A stretch of 64,000 bases of DNA, from NCBI RefSeq assembly GCF_023101685.1, contig NZ_CP082164.1, positions 9,300,001-9,364,000 of the forward strand, given 5' to 3'. Below the pieces are notes generated by a model that ran no database searches, was not told the DNA's origin, and was given only the letters and a program-made list of their open reading frames with translations. The DNA is from Bradyrhizobium sp. 186 (lineage in GTDB: Bacteria > Pseudomonadota > Alphaproteobacteria > Rhizobiales > Xanthobacteraceae). Of the stretch, positions 1 to 8,925 are shown one piece after another (position 1 is the first letter of the stretch; the number at the start of each line of letters is the position of its first letter). The position numbers and the translations under genes were made by a program.

Positions 1-567
1 CGGCTCGACCAGTTCGGGCACGTAACGCTCGCGGTCCCAACTGACCTTGTCGTAGAGCAGGACGTCGATGGTCTTGTCGCGCGGGCGCGACGGCGCCCAC
101 AGCTCCGTATCGATGCCAACCGGCCAGGCTTCCGTGTCGGGCCAATATGGCCGGTACATATCGGCGTACCACGGGCCCGGCACCACCACCTTCTTCACCG
201 GCAGGCGCTTGAACAGGTCGGGATCGTCCAGAGGATGATTGTGGGCGGCGACCCCGAGCAGGATCGGGTTCTTCCACGCGAACTTGTCGAGCAGGAAGGT
301 GCGGCCGATGATGCAGGCAACTTCCTCGGGATGCTGCGCGATATAGCGGTAGTCGTTGACGCGGTAGCGGATGTCGAGCCGGTCGAGCCCGGCGCAGAGA
401 TTGAGGAACACGCGAAGCTGCCCGCTCATGCGCGGCTCGCCGAACAGCATCCGGCGCGCCATGCGCCGCAGATGCCGGTCGCCGGGAAACCAGCGGTCGT
501 CCTTGTCCTCGTAGAAGAGGTTGAGGACCATGTCGTCGGGATCGTAATCGAATGTCTTTGCGGGCAC
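1..567 (-). CDS. Glycosyltransferase, N-terminal part (runs off the window)
   Basis: Reverse-strand reading frame open from a GTG at 567 to the window edge, about 189 codons. The product begins MPAKTFDYDPDDMV and continues through a soluble region containing ACIIGRTFLLDKF, HNHPLDD and a VVVPGPWYADMYRPYW stretch, then DVLLYDK near the cut. I read this as the N-terminal half of a GT-B-type glycosyltransferase as found in polysaccharide clusters; the family assignment rests on general character and context, not on a decisive motif, because the nucleotide-sugar-binding C-terminal half lies outside the window. It is transcribed away from the glycosyltransferase at 807. An in-frame ATG further in (DDMV) is an alternative start. 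Confidence 0.6.
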   Translation of the reverse strand, partial: MPAKTFDYDPDDMVLNLFYEDKDDRWFPGDRHLRRMARRMLFGEPRMSGQLRVFLNLCAGLDRLDIRYRVNDYRYIAQHPEEVACIIGRTFLLDKFAWKNPILLGVAAHNHPLDDPDLFKRLPVKKVVVPGPWYADMYRPYWPDTEAWPVGIDTELWAPSRPRDKTIDVLLYDKVSWDRERYVPELVEP

Positions 568-806
568 TGGAGTCCATCCGCGGCAATCAGGCCCGCACTC
601 TCGCATGGGACCGGCTGTCGCACTTCTCGAAACCTGCGACAGACTTAACGCCACGGGCTTAACGCTAATCTACGAAACCGGCGTTGCGCCGGCCATCGCA
701 GCAACGATGAGAGCGCTATGCGGGTATCATCCGCAACGGCCAAGGCTACGACTGCAGCTCCGAGGGGGGCGGCCTGGTTAACAGATCCTTAAAGACGAGC
801 CGCCGC

Positions 807-1793
807 TTGACCACCGCCGACGATATGCTCGATTCACCGGCCACTGCGCTTGCGGCCGAAGGCGCGCGCGACGCGCTGCCGGCGACTTCGGTCGCGCCGG
901 TCTCTGTCGTCATTCCTGCCAAAAATGCTGCCGCCTATATCGGCGAGACCATCGCAAGCGCGCTGGCGCAAGGCGACGTCACCGAGGTGATCGTGGTGGA
1001 CGATGGCTCGACCGACGACACCGTTGCGATCGTCCACGCCATCCGTGATCCGCGGCTGCGCCTGATGAGGAACGATGCCGCCGGTGTATCGGCCGCGCGA
1101 AACCTCGGCGCACGGAATGCCGGCGGTGACTGGCTGGTCTTCCTCGACGCCGACGACCGCCTGCGTCTCGGCGCGGTGACGACGCTGCTGGCGGGTGCCC
1201 GGGCCGCACCGCGCGCGGTTCTGGTCTATGGCGACTACGACACGATCGACAGCGAGGGGCGCCCGATCGGCCGGCGCGACCTCTTGAAGGGACGCCTCAA
1301 GCCGTCCGGCCACGTGCTGGAGCGGCTGGCCACCGGCAACTTCATCGTCAATGGCGGCATCATGCTCGTCCGCACCGGTGCCTTTCGCGCGACAGGCGGC
1401 TTCGACACTTCGCTGCGATATTGCGAGGATTGGCATTGCTGGTGCCGCCTCGCCGCGATCGGCGAGTTCGCATTCGTCCCGGAAATTCTGCTCGACTATC
1501 GTCTGCACACCGCCAACACCATGAATGCGGCGGTGCGGACGCCGCAGGATTTTCTCCCGGCGGTCGCGCGCGTGTTCAGCGACAAATTGATTCTGGCCAA
1601 GCTGCCCGCGGATGCTGCGCCTCGGCTGCGCCGGGCGGCCGAGATCCATCTCGTGACCTATTCGGCCACGCAAGCGATCCGCTTCGGAAGGTATCGCGAC
1701 GCTCTCACCTATCTCGGCATGGTCGGCCGGCGGTCGCTCAAGGCGATACCGCGGTCCGCGACCAAGATCGCGCTCGCCTATTTTGGAATCTAG
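807..1793 (+). CDS. Family 2 glycosyltransferase
   Basis: A 328-residue GT-A glycosyltransferase predicted to move a sugar from a nucleotide-sugar donor to a polysaccharide precursor at the cytoplasmic membrane. The N-terminal nucleotide-binding half shows VSVVIPAKNAAAYI, then IVVDDGSTDDT, and the metal-binding DxD region is FLDADDRL at about residue 113. A C-terminal YCEDWHCWCRL segment (residues about 206-216) is the expected ED acceptor-site region. The frame opens at TTG 807; an in-frame ATG at 825 is an equally plausible start, and neither has a clear Shine-Dalgarno sequence. It ends 15 bp before the convergent glycosyltransferase gene. Confidence 0.85.
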   Translation: MTTADDMLDSPATALAAEGARDALPATSVAPVSVVIPAKNAAAYIGETIASALAQGDVTEVIVVDDGSTDDTVAIVHAIRDPRLRLMRNDAAGVSAARNLGARNAGGDWLVFLDADDRLRLGAVTTLLAGARAAPRAVLVYGDYDTIDSEGRPIGRRDLLKGRLKPSGHVLERLATGNFIVNGGIMLVRTGAFRATGGFDTSLRYCEDWHCWCRLAAIGEFAFVPEILLDYRLHTANTMNAAVRTPQDFLPAVARVFSDKLILAKLPADAAPRLRRAAEIHLVTYSATQAIRFGRYRDALTYLGMVGRRSLKAIPRSATKIALAYFGI

Positions 1794-1808
1794 TCGGTCA
1801 GCGTAGCT

Positions 1809-2837
1809 TCAGGACACGATCTTCGAAGCTTCATAGGGCTTCGGCTCGAGGCCGAAAGCGGCGAGCGCAGCGCCAAGCGCGACCATCACGGGGTGCATCG
1901 CGACGACGGCCTTCGACGTCGGCAGCAGGCGAGCCGCGCGAACCAGCGATAACGGCAACCGTCCGAGCATCTGCGCAAACACCCGCGCCTTCGCTGCCGC
2001 GCTCCGCGCGGCCTTGTACTGCACGCGATAATTGATCGCACCGATGCGCAGACCACGCTTCGCGATCCAGCCGAGACTGGTGCGGCTCTGCGGCACAGTC
2101 TCGGTGATGACGGCCTCCGCCGTCCAGTGGAATGTCATGCCGGCATCGCGGCAGCGGACGAAGAAATCGCAGTCGCCGCCACCGAGGAAATTGAAGCGGA
2201 GATCGAAGGCGGGAGGGCCGAACCGCTCAAACGCCGCGCGCGTGATCAGGCAGTTGCCGCAGCCATAGATCAGCGGCACGGCGCCGCTATAATCATAGGC
2301 GGGACAAAAGGCGGGGTGACGCGCGAGCCAGGGCAGGCTGTCGTCGTCGAAGACCGGAAGCACCGGTCCGCCGACAACGTCGGCGCCAGTCGCCTCACAG
2401 GTGCGAACCATCAGCTCGAGCCAGTCGGGCGAGGCGATCTCGTCGTCGTCGATCATGAGGAAACGGGTCGCGGCGGGAAACAGCGCCTGCGCGGTCTCGA
2501 ACGCGGCGTTGATCGCCTGGCAATTGCCCTGCCGCTGCTCGACCAGGCAGATGCCCTGGAGCTTGCCGGCGGCAAGAAACTCCGCGGCAACCGGCGCGCT
2601 CTCGCGCCGCGCGGCATCGTTCTCGACCATGACGACGGCGAAGGAGTGCGGGGTGCGCTGAAGGACGAGCGACTCCAGCGTCAGCCGCAGATGCTGCGGG
2701 CGGCGGAAGCAGGGAATGCAGACGACGATACCGACCGACAGGTCGATGACGCGCGAGCTCGCGGCGATCTCCCGGTTGGGATCGCGCACGGCGTCCGAGA
2801 TCCGGTTGGCGGACAGGTCTGTCGGGATCAGCGTCAT
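1809..2837 (-). CDS. Family 2 glycosyltransferase
   Basis: A 342-residue GT-A glycosyltransferase. Seen in the protein: IVVCIPCFRRPQHLRLTLES at the start of the catalytic domain, a MIDDDEIASPDWLE stretch carrying the DxD metal site, and an FLGGGDCDFFVRC acceptor-site region. A C-terminal hydrophobic stretch (HPVMVALGAALAAFGL) may anchor it to the membrane. It probably adds a sugar during assembly of the exopolysaccharide or O-antigen made by the surrounding cluster; donor and linkage cannot be read from sequence. It is on the strand opposite to its neighbours and so is separately transcribed. Confidence 0.85.
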   Translation of the reverse strand: MTLIPTDLSANRISDAVRDPNREIAASSRVIDLSVGIVVCIPCFRRPQHLRLTLESLVLQRTPHSFAVVMVENDAARRESAPVAAEFLAAGKLQGICLVEQRQGNCQAINAAFETAQALFPAATRFLMIDDDEIASPDWLELMVRTCEATGADVVGGPVLPVFDDDSLPWLARHPAFCPAYDYSGAVPLIYGCGNCLITRAAFERFGPPAFDLRFNFLGGGDCDFFVRCRDAGMTFHWTAEAVITETVPQSRTSLGWIAKRGLRIGAINYRVQYKAARSAAAKARVFAQMLGRLPLSLVRAARLLPTSKAVVAMHPVMVALGAALAAFGLEPKPYEASKIVS

Positions 2838-3243
2838 GGCGTTCTAGATGCCCGAGATATGTTGAAAAAGCCCTGCGTCAATCGCATGCATCGGCGCCGT
2901 CCCGCGACGGCACAGTGCCACGGGACCGACGCGTGCCAAAATGAGCGGCCCGCTTCAGCGACAAAGCGACCCCTGTTGCCGATATTCTCAGGCATGCAAC
3001 CCTATCACCAAGCGCTTAACCGCTTTCGCTCGTTTTCCCTATGAATCCTGGCGCGTGTGATATTGCAATTTCCAGTCCACCGTCCGGCGACGGTGCGATA
3101 CGGAAGATACTGTAGTTAATGCCTCTGCACATTAACCCGACCGTAAGCACCGCGACCGGTGACGCCGCGCGGCATCGGATTTGCTCTTCGGGCACGTGAG
3201 ATTTTTCCTGTAAATTTGAGTCGAACAAGTGCGGTCAAAAAAC
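2838..3243. other. Intergenic region with likely promoters
   Basis: No gene seen in about 400 bp between a reverse-strand glycosyltransferase and a forward methyltransferase. It must hold the promoters of both. It is locally less GC-rich than its surroundings and contains a near-palindrome at 3010-3025 that recurs upstream of the chain-length gene. Confidence 0.5.
3010..3025. promoter_or_regulatory. Near-palindromic motif AAGCGCTTAACCGCTT
   Basis: Arms AAGCG and CGCTT surround a TTAA core. The 15-mer GCGCTTAACCGCTTT at 3012-3026 recurs with one change (C to A) at 4121-4135, upstream of the next forward operon. Shared presence ahead of two polysaccharide genes suggests a common regulator site; this is inference. 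Confidence 0.35.
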
Positions 3244-4029
3244 ATGAACAAGCCAGCCACGATCGATTTCACGACAGCGACCCCCGCTCCGGCACAGACC
3301 CAGGCGCTGCTCGACCTGGTCCCCGGCGAAGCCCGCGACAGCCTGCTCGCCATTCACGAGGTGCTGCGCCGCGAGTTGCCGCAGGGACGGCTTGCGACCT
3401 ACGAGGCCGGTGGCGGCTCCAGCAGCTTCCTACCCGTGGACGTGCTGAGCCGCAGCCACGTCACCGTCGTCGACATCGACGAGGACCAGGTCCGCAACAA
3501 CACCTACGCGGACGAGGCGATCCTAGGTGACGTGCAGACCTACCGCTTTGGCCCGGAGACCTTCGATATCGTGATCTGCTACAATGTGATCGAGCATCTG
3601 CCCGACGTCGAAGCCGCGCTGTTGAACTTCCGCGATGCGCTCAAGCACGGCGGGATGATCCTGATCGGCGCGCCCAATCCGCGCTCGCTGTCCGGCGTCG
3701 TCACCAAATATTCGCCGCACTGGTTCCACGTCTGGTTCTACCGGAACATCCGCGGCATCAAGACCGCCGGGCTGCCCGGCGAAGCGCCGTTCCCGACCTT
3801 CTTCCACCCGCTGGTCACGCTGTCGAAACTCGAGGCGTTCGCGACCACCCACGGCCTCGAGATGATCTACCGCCGTGAGGTCGAGAGCCCGCGCTATCCC
3901 GAGATGCGCCAGCGCAAGCCACTGTTCGCCGCCCTCGTCGATGCCGGGGCTGCGGTGATGAACGCTGTGCTCCCGCGCGGCACCGACGTCCGCCGCGGCG
4001 ACTATCACGTCATCCTGCGAAAGCGCTGA
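3244..4029 (+). CDS. Class I SAM-dependent methyltransferase
   Basis: About 261 residues from the ATG at 3244; an in-frame GTG at 3229 is a less likely start. The Rossmann-fold SAM site is visible as YEAGGGSSSFLP, followed by VTVVDIDEDQVRNN (acidic residue at the end of strand 2) and FDIVICYNVIEHLPD, the usual motif with a conserved EHL. The rest carries aromatic-rich segments typical of small-molecule or glycan O-methyltransferases. Its position between glycosyltransferases and the chain-length gene suggests methylation of a sugar or of the lipid-linked intermediate, possibly as a chain-terminating cap; the substrate is inference. Confidence 0.8.
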   Translation: MNKPATIDFTTATPAPAQTQALLDLVPGEARDSLLAIHEVLRRELPQGRLATYEAGGGSSSFLPVDVLSRSHVTVVDIDEDQVRNNTYADEAILGDVQTYRFGPETFDIVICYNVIEHLPDVEAALLNFRDALKHGGMILIGAPNPRSLSGVVTKYSPHWFHVWFYRNIRGIKTAGLPGEAPFPTFFHPLVTLSKLEAFATTHGLEMIYRREVESPRYPEMRQRKPLFAALVDAGAAVMNAVLPRGTDVRRGDYHVILRKR

Positions 4030-4120
4030 CGACCATGGCGCGCCCGCGGAGTAACGAACCGTTAATCTCCGGGGAGCCGACGCATCCAAAGCGTCACAAC
4101 GACGCGCCACACAGTGACAT

Positions 4121-4135
4121 GCGCTTAAACGCTTT
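4121..4135. promoter_or_regulatory. Second copy of the GCGCTTAA[CA]CGCTTT motif
   Basis: Matches 14 of 15 positions of the site at 3012-3026. It lies about 145 bp upstream of the chain-length gene, in a 250-bp non-coding stretch unusually rich in T and A for this region. Candidate operator for the polysaccharide genes. Confidence 0.35.
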
Positions 4136-4278
4136 GTTTGCCATTTCGGTGAATAGTCCCTCAATGAGTATGGTTAATTTTCCCTGTTGCGTTGATTGGG
4201 CGCCTATATCCCTGGCGCGTGGCGTAAAGCGAAGAGTAACCCCTCAGCCCACTGCACTTGGAATGAAAGCTGGGGATC

Positions 4279-6552
4279 ATGCTTGACTATAACCAGCCGA
4301 TAGATCGGGCCAGGTCGGAGGCCCAGCAACAGAGGTCCCAGACCGGCTTCGACGTGCTGGAGCTCGTCAGCCTGCTCTGGCGGCGCAAGGTCGCGATCGC
4401 GGCCGCCGCCCTTCTCGGCGCGACGCTTGCGGTCACCATCGGCAAGAGTCTCACGCCCCGCTACACCGCCACCGCGCAGCTCTATGTCGATCCGCGCGAA
4501 CTCCAGCTCGTCGATCGCGAACTCACGCCGCGCGCGCAGGACGTCTCCGGCATGTCCATGGTGGTGGAGAGCCAGGCACGCCTGATCACGTCCAATAGCG
4601 TGCTGCTGCGGGTGATCGAGCAGGCCAATCTCGACAAGGATCCGGAATTCGGCGGCGGTGACGGCAAGAGCGCGATGTCGTCGTTGCTCGGCCTGATCGG
4701 CCTCCAGCCCCGCGCGTCCTCCGCCGCGGACGCCAGGGAAGTGCAGCTTGCGGCGCTCGAAGCGCTGAACAGGCACATCACCATCCGCAAGACCGAGAAG
4801 AGCTTCATCGTCGACATCGAGGTGTGGTCGACCGATCCGGCGAAAGCAGCGATGCTCGCCAACATGCTGACCAACACCTATCTCACGGAATCGCGCAACT
4901 CGCAGGCTCTGGCGATCCGGCGCGCCACCAGCGATCTGTCCAGCCGCCTGAAGGAGCTGCGCGAGCGGCTGCGCAACGCCGAAACCGTGCTTGCCACCTA
5001 CAAGGCCCAGAACAATTTCGTCGGCACCCAGGACGCGCTGATCAGCGATCAGCAGCTCTCCTCCAGCAACCAACGGCTTTCCGCGGCCCGCGCGGCGACG
5101 ATGGATGCGCAGGCGCGGCTCGACCAGATCGAGGCGAGCCGGCGCACGGCGGCGGATGCCGGTGCGATTCCCGAGGCGCTGCAATCACCGACGATTGCAA
5201 ACCTGCGCGCGCAATATGCCGATGCCCGCAAGAAATATGCGGAGCAGACCGCCGAACTCGGACCGCGCCATCCGGCACTGCGCCAGACCGAGAAGCAGGT
5301 CGAGGATCTCAAGCGCACCATCAGCGAGGAGATCGACCGCTTCGCCCAGTCGGCCAAGAACGACCTGACCCGCGCCCGCGACTACGAGGCCTCGCTCAAC
5401 CGGGCGCTGGAGGCGCAGAAGCGGCAAAGCGTCCAGCTCAGTCAGGCCGCCGTGCGCCTGCGCGAGCTCGAGCGCGAGGTCGATGCCAGTCGCGACGTCT
5501 ACCAGTCCTTCCTCAAGCGCTCGCGCGAGACCGAGGAGCAGGAGAGCCTGAACACCTCGGCGGCCCGAATCATCGGCGAGGCCACGGTGCCGCAGCGGCG
5601 CTCGTTCCCACCGGCGATGAGCCTGTTCGCCATGATCGGCTTCATCTTCGGCGCGCTCGCCGCCTCGAGCTGGTTCGTCGCGGCCGAGCACCTGTTCGCC
5701 GGCGCGCCCTCGCCGGCCCGCCGCGAGCGCTCGCCTGCGCGGGAGGTTTCGAGATCTCCGCCGGAGACCGTCGCGCCTCCGCCACCGCTTGCGCTGGTGG
5801 AAAAGCCCTTGATCGCGCGGCTCCAGGAGGCCGACGTCATCCGCACCCTTGGAGCCATTCTCGCCACCGGCGGCGGCGTCGATCTCACCCGGCTCGGCTG
5901 GCCGACGCTGCGTCCCGGATTTCCGCTGACGACGCTGCTCAACGCGTTGCGCGACATGCGCGCTGCTCTGGCACGGCGCGCCGGCGGCAAGGCGATGGCG
6001 GTGATCGCGCTCGTCGGCCCCGGCGAGACCACCGGGCACAGCGTGACCGCGCTGAATTTTGCGCTCGCGGCGGCGCGCGACGGCGCTCGCGTGCTGATGA
6101 TCGACGCCGATCACCAGGCGCACACGCTCTCCAACAAGGTCGACCGTCCCGGCAAAATCGAGCCGGGCAAGCACGGCTGGCTCTCGATCGGCAGCAAAGC
6201 CGCGCGCGAGATCAAGACGGTCAACGGCATCGCGGTGCTCCCGACCACCGAGACCGATGCCGGCAAGGCGGCGGAGGCCATCCGCAAGGCGATTGCACAG
6301 GCTCGTTCCGCCGGTGACTACGACCTCGTCATCCTCGACGGGCCCGCGATGCCGCTGTCGGCCGCGGGTCGCAAGTTGCTCGATGGCGCCGATGCGCTCG
6401 TCGCCGTGCTGCCGACCAGCCTCGACATCAACGACAGCATGGAAGAAGTCCTGACCGCGCTCGGCGGCGCCGAGCGCAAGCTCGTCGGCGTCGTGCTCGA
6501 CGAGCTCACCCCGGCGACCCAAACGCGCCAGCGAGGCAGACAATATGCTTGA
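4279..6552 (+). CDS. Polysaccharide co-polymerase (Wzz/GNVR) with degenerate tyrosine-kinase domain
   Basis: A 757-residue inner-membrane protein that would set chain length and couple polymerisation to export of a Wzx/Wzy-type polysaccharide. Order: short cytoplasmic N-terminus, Wzz domain with first membrane segment near residues 37-57, a long periplasmic coiled-coil region (about 190-430) with the GNVR part, second membrane segment near 447-467, a basic/proline linker, and a C-terminal P-loop domain from about 570. That domain keeps Walker A' (VLMIDAD) and Walker B (YDLVILDGP), but the Walker A position reads GPGETTGHS without the expected GKS/T lysine, and no tyrosine cluster follows (the protein ends RQYA). 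It is therefore probably a pseudokinase. The next gene overlaps its end by 8 bp. Confidence 0.88.
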   Translation: MLDYNQPIDRARSEAQQQRSQTGFDVLELVSLLWRRKVAIAAAALLGATLAVTIGKSLTPRYTATAQLYVDPRELQLVDRELTPRAQDVSGMSMVVESQARLITSNSVLLRVIEQANLDKDPEFGGGDGKSAMSSLLGLIGLQPRASSAADAREVQLAALEALNRHITIRKTEKSFIVDIEVWSTDPAKAAMLANMLTNTYLTESRNSQALAIRRATSDLSSRLKELRERLRNAETVLATYKAQNNFVGTQDALISDQQLSSSNQRLSAARAATMDAQARLDQIEASRRTAADAGAIPEALQSPTIANLRAQYADARKKYAEQTAELGPRHPALRQTEKQVEDLKRTISEEIDRFAQSAKNDLTRARDYEASLNRALEAQKRQSVQLSQAAVRLRELEREVDASRDVYQSFLKRSRETEEQESLNTSAARIIGEATVPQRRSFPPAMSLFAMIGFIFGALAASSWFVAAEHLFAGAPSPARRERSPAREVSRSPPETVAPPPPLALVEKPLIARLQEADVIRTLGAILATGGGVDLTRLGWPTLRPGFPLTTLLNALRDMRAALARRAGGKAMAVIALVGPGETTGHSVTALNFALAAARDGARVLMIDADHQAHTLSNKVDRPGKIEPGKHGWLSIGSKAAREIKTVNGIAVLPTTETDAGKAAEAIRKAIAQARSAGDYDLVILDGPAMPLSAAGRKLLDGADALVAVLPTSLDINDSMEEVLTALGGAERKLVGVVLDELTPATQTRQRGRQYA

Positions 6553-7351
6553 GCGACGCGTCAATCTGGATGGTCGGGCCGCAACCGCCGAAGTGCCGCG
6601 GGTTACCGTCGGCGGCCTTCGCATGGCTACGCTCGACCTGGAAGCGACCGCCGATTTCATGATCGAGGCAACCGATCCGCGCCACCGCATCGGCCGTCCG
6701 CTATTCCTGACATCGGCCAATGGCGAGGTGCTCGCACGCTGCTCGACTGAGCCGCAGACCGAACGCCTGTTCCGCGCCGCCGACCTGATCAATGCCGACG
6801 GCCAGCCGCTTGTGGCGGCCTCCAAGCTGCAATCCTGGTTTCCGCTGACGGAGCGGGTCGCGACCACCGACCTGTTCCACATCGTCGCGCGCAAGGCGGA
6901 AGCTGCCGGCCGCACCTTCTACATGCTTGGCGCCAGCGAGGACGAGAACGCAGCAGCGGTCGAGAACGTCCAGCGGCTGTATCCGGAACTCAAGATCGTC
7001 GGATATAGCCACGGCTATCTCCGCGGCGACGCGCTGCGCGCGAAAGTCGAGGAGATCAACGCACTCGCGCCGGATTATCTTTGGGTCGCGCTCGGCGTGC
7101 CGAGCGAGCAGGCTTTTGTAGAGGAATTCACACCGCTTCTGACCAACGTCGGCGTTATCAAGACATCGGGCGGCCTGTTCAACTTTTTGTCGGGCAGCCG
7201 CTCCCGCGCGCCGCAATGGATGCAGAAGATCGGACTCGAATGGGCCTGGCGCACCTGGCTCGAGCCGCGCCGCCTGTTGTGGCGCTATTTGACCACCAAC
7301 CCCCGTGCGCTCTATCTTCTCTTCAGCCGCAAGCGGCCTTTCAATCGCTGA
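6545..7351 (+). CDS. WecG/TagA/CpsF family glycosyltransferase (GT26)
   Basis: A 268-residue transferase of the family that makes ManNAc-type linkages on undecaprenyl-linked intermediates. Family landmarks are visible: FLTSANGEVLAR, LINADGQPLV (where most members have ADG), TFYMLGASEDENAAAVENV, and the C-terminal block FNFLSGSRSRAPQWMQKIG followed by EPRRLLWRY, which forms the membrane-docking appendage. Its ATG at 6545 overlaps the end of the chain-length gene by 8 bp, so the two are translationally coupled. Which sugar it transfers cannot be told from sequence. Confidence 0.88.
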   Translation: MLERRVNLDGRAATAEVPRVTVGGLRMATLDLEATADFMIEATDPRHRIGRPLFLTSANGEVLARCSTEPQTERLFRAADLINADGQPLVAASKLQSWFPLTERVATTDLFHIVARKAEAAGRTFYMLGASEDENAAAVENVQRLYPELKIVGYSHGYLRGDALRAKVEEINALAPDYLWVALGVPSEQAFVEEFTPLLTNVGVIKTSGGLFNFLSGSRSRAPQWMQKIGLEWAWRTWLEPRRLLWRYLTTNPRALYLLFSRKRPFNR

Positions 7352-7354
7352 GAA

Positions 7355-8361
7355 ATGTCGAGTAACGACATGACCGACCGACCGATCGTCCTCGTCACAG
7401 GGGGCGCGGGCTATATTGGCTCGCATGCCTGCCGCGCACTGGCCGCGGCCGGCTACCAGCCCGTCGTCTATGACAATCTCTCGACGGGTCATCGCAGCTT
7501 CGTTGCCGGCCCGCTGGTGACCGGCGATCTGCTCGACGACGCGACGCTGGCGCGCGCCTTCGCCGACCACAAGGTCACGGCGGTGATGCATTTTGCGGCG
7601 GCGAGCCTCGTCGGCGAGTCCATGACCGACCCGCAGAAATACTACATCAACAATCTGCAGGGCACGCTGTCGCTGTTGCAGGCGATGCGCAACGCAGGTT
7701 GCCAGCGGATCGTGTTCTCCTCGACCGGCGCCGTCTATGGCAACGCCGATTCCAAGGAACTGCCGGAGGATTTTCCCTGCGTGCCGATCAACCCCTATGG
7801 CGCATCGAAGTGGATGATCGAGCGCATGCTCGCCGATTACCGCGCCGCCTACGGTTCGGCGCTTTCTGCCTGCGCTACTTCAACGCCAGCGGCGCCGATC
7901 CGGCCGGCGGCATCGGCGAGCTGCGTGACAACGAGACCCATCTCATTCCGCGCGCCATGATGGCCTTGCAGGGTCACGTCGACTTTGCCGTGTTCGGCGA
8001 CGACTACGACACGCCCGACGGCACCGCGATCCGCGACTACATCCATGTCACCGATCTCGCCGCGGCGCATGTCGCGGCGCTGAAACTGCTGGAACAGGGC
8101 CATGCCGGCGGCAGCTTCAATCTCGGCACCGGCTCCGGCTTTTCGGTGCGCGAGATCCTGACCGCCATCAGGCAGGAGACCGGACGCGAGGTACCCCACA
8201 CCGTCAAGCCGCGCCGCGCCGGCGATCCCACTTATCTCGTCGCCGACCCCTCCGCCGCGCGAAAGGTGCTGAACTTCATACCGAGCCACTCCGACCTGCC
8301 CAGCGTGATCCGGACCGCCTGGGCCTGGCACCAGAAGGCGCATCCGCTAAGGTCGCGTTAG
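7355..8361 (+). pseudogene. galE: UDP-glucose 4-epimerase, frameshifted
   Basis: GalE interconverts UDP-glucose and UDP-galactose, supplying donors for the cluster. The 5' part encodes the NAD-binding start VLVTGGAGYIGSHACRAL, the SSTGAVYG segment and the catalytic YGASK (Tyr-x-x-x-Lys). After DYRAAYGS near 7858 the frame is lost, and the continuation (FCLRYFNASGADPAGG through IRDYIHVTDLA and GTGSGFSVREI) lies in the frame one base earlier. Restoring one base in the G-run near 7861 gives a continuous protein of about 335 residues, the normal family length. It is either a recent inactivating deletion or a base-calling error. Starts available: ATG 7355 and ATG 7370, only a few bases after the previous stop. 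Confidence 0.85.
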
Positions 8362-8583
8362 GCGCCCGCATTGCGCCTTGCCGGCCAGGCCCCTGAACGG
8401 CTAAAGAGACTATCCTAGTCAGCGTCGGCAGCTTTTCCGGCCGCCGCTTGTTTCTCGTATGGCCGCCGACGGAGCGGTACGAGTGGCTCAGCCAGTAGCG
8501 CGAGCCGTTTCTTTACAGCGACGATCACGATCGAGTCCGCGCATCGGCCTGCTTTCAGGCGCGGCCCAAGGAGCACGGAACGA

Positions 8584-8925
8584 ATGCATCAGGCCGCAAG
8601 CCTGCAATTCGAACGCGTGATGGACGAGCTCGTCCTCTGGCACGCCGTGCCCGAGGACGAACGCTCGCCGGCACCGGCCTGGTGGTGGGGACCGGCGATG
8701 GCGGTGTTCGACGCGCACGAGCCGATGCGACACGCGTGGTGTTGTGAGCTCGGACTGAGCGACGGCTCGACCTTTGCTGAGGGTGCGCAAGCCCTTCTCA
8801 CGCTGTTCGCCGAGCAAACCTCGCTGCCCTGGCCGGATGATTTTCCGCGCAAGGCGGAGATCAAGGAAGACGAGGCGCGCGAGTTGCACGCGCTTCCATC
8901 AGACGACAGCGCGTTTCAGCCTTAG
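8584..8925 (+). CDS. Hypothetical protein (113 aa)
   Basis: I do not recognise the family. The product is a small acidic cytosolic protein, rich in tryptophan around residues 31-35 (APAWWWGPAM), with no signal peptide, membrane segment or metal motif. Codon pattern agrees with the surrounding genes and the ATG follows an aaggagc ribosome-binding sequence at about the right distance, which supports a real gene. Its 3' end overlaps the convergent five-GAF gene by 27 bp. Confidence 0.6.
   Translation: MHQAASLQFERVMDELVLWHAVPEDERSPAPAWWWGPAMAVFDAHEPMRHAWCCELGLSDGSTFAEGAQALLTLFAEQTSLPWPDDFPRKAEIKEDEARELHALPSDDSAFQP

Noticed and set aside
5185..6915. A long reverse-strand open frame (576 codons) opposite the chain-length gene
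   Set aside because: It is a by-product of GC-rich codon use. The forward strand encodes recognisable Wzz and GT26 proteins; the reverse product is low-complexity Arg/Ala/Gly-rich with no domain.
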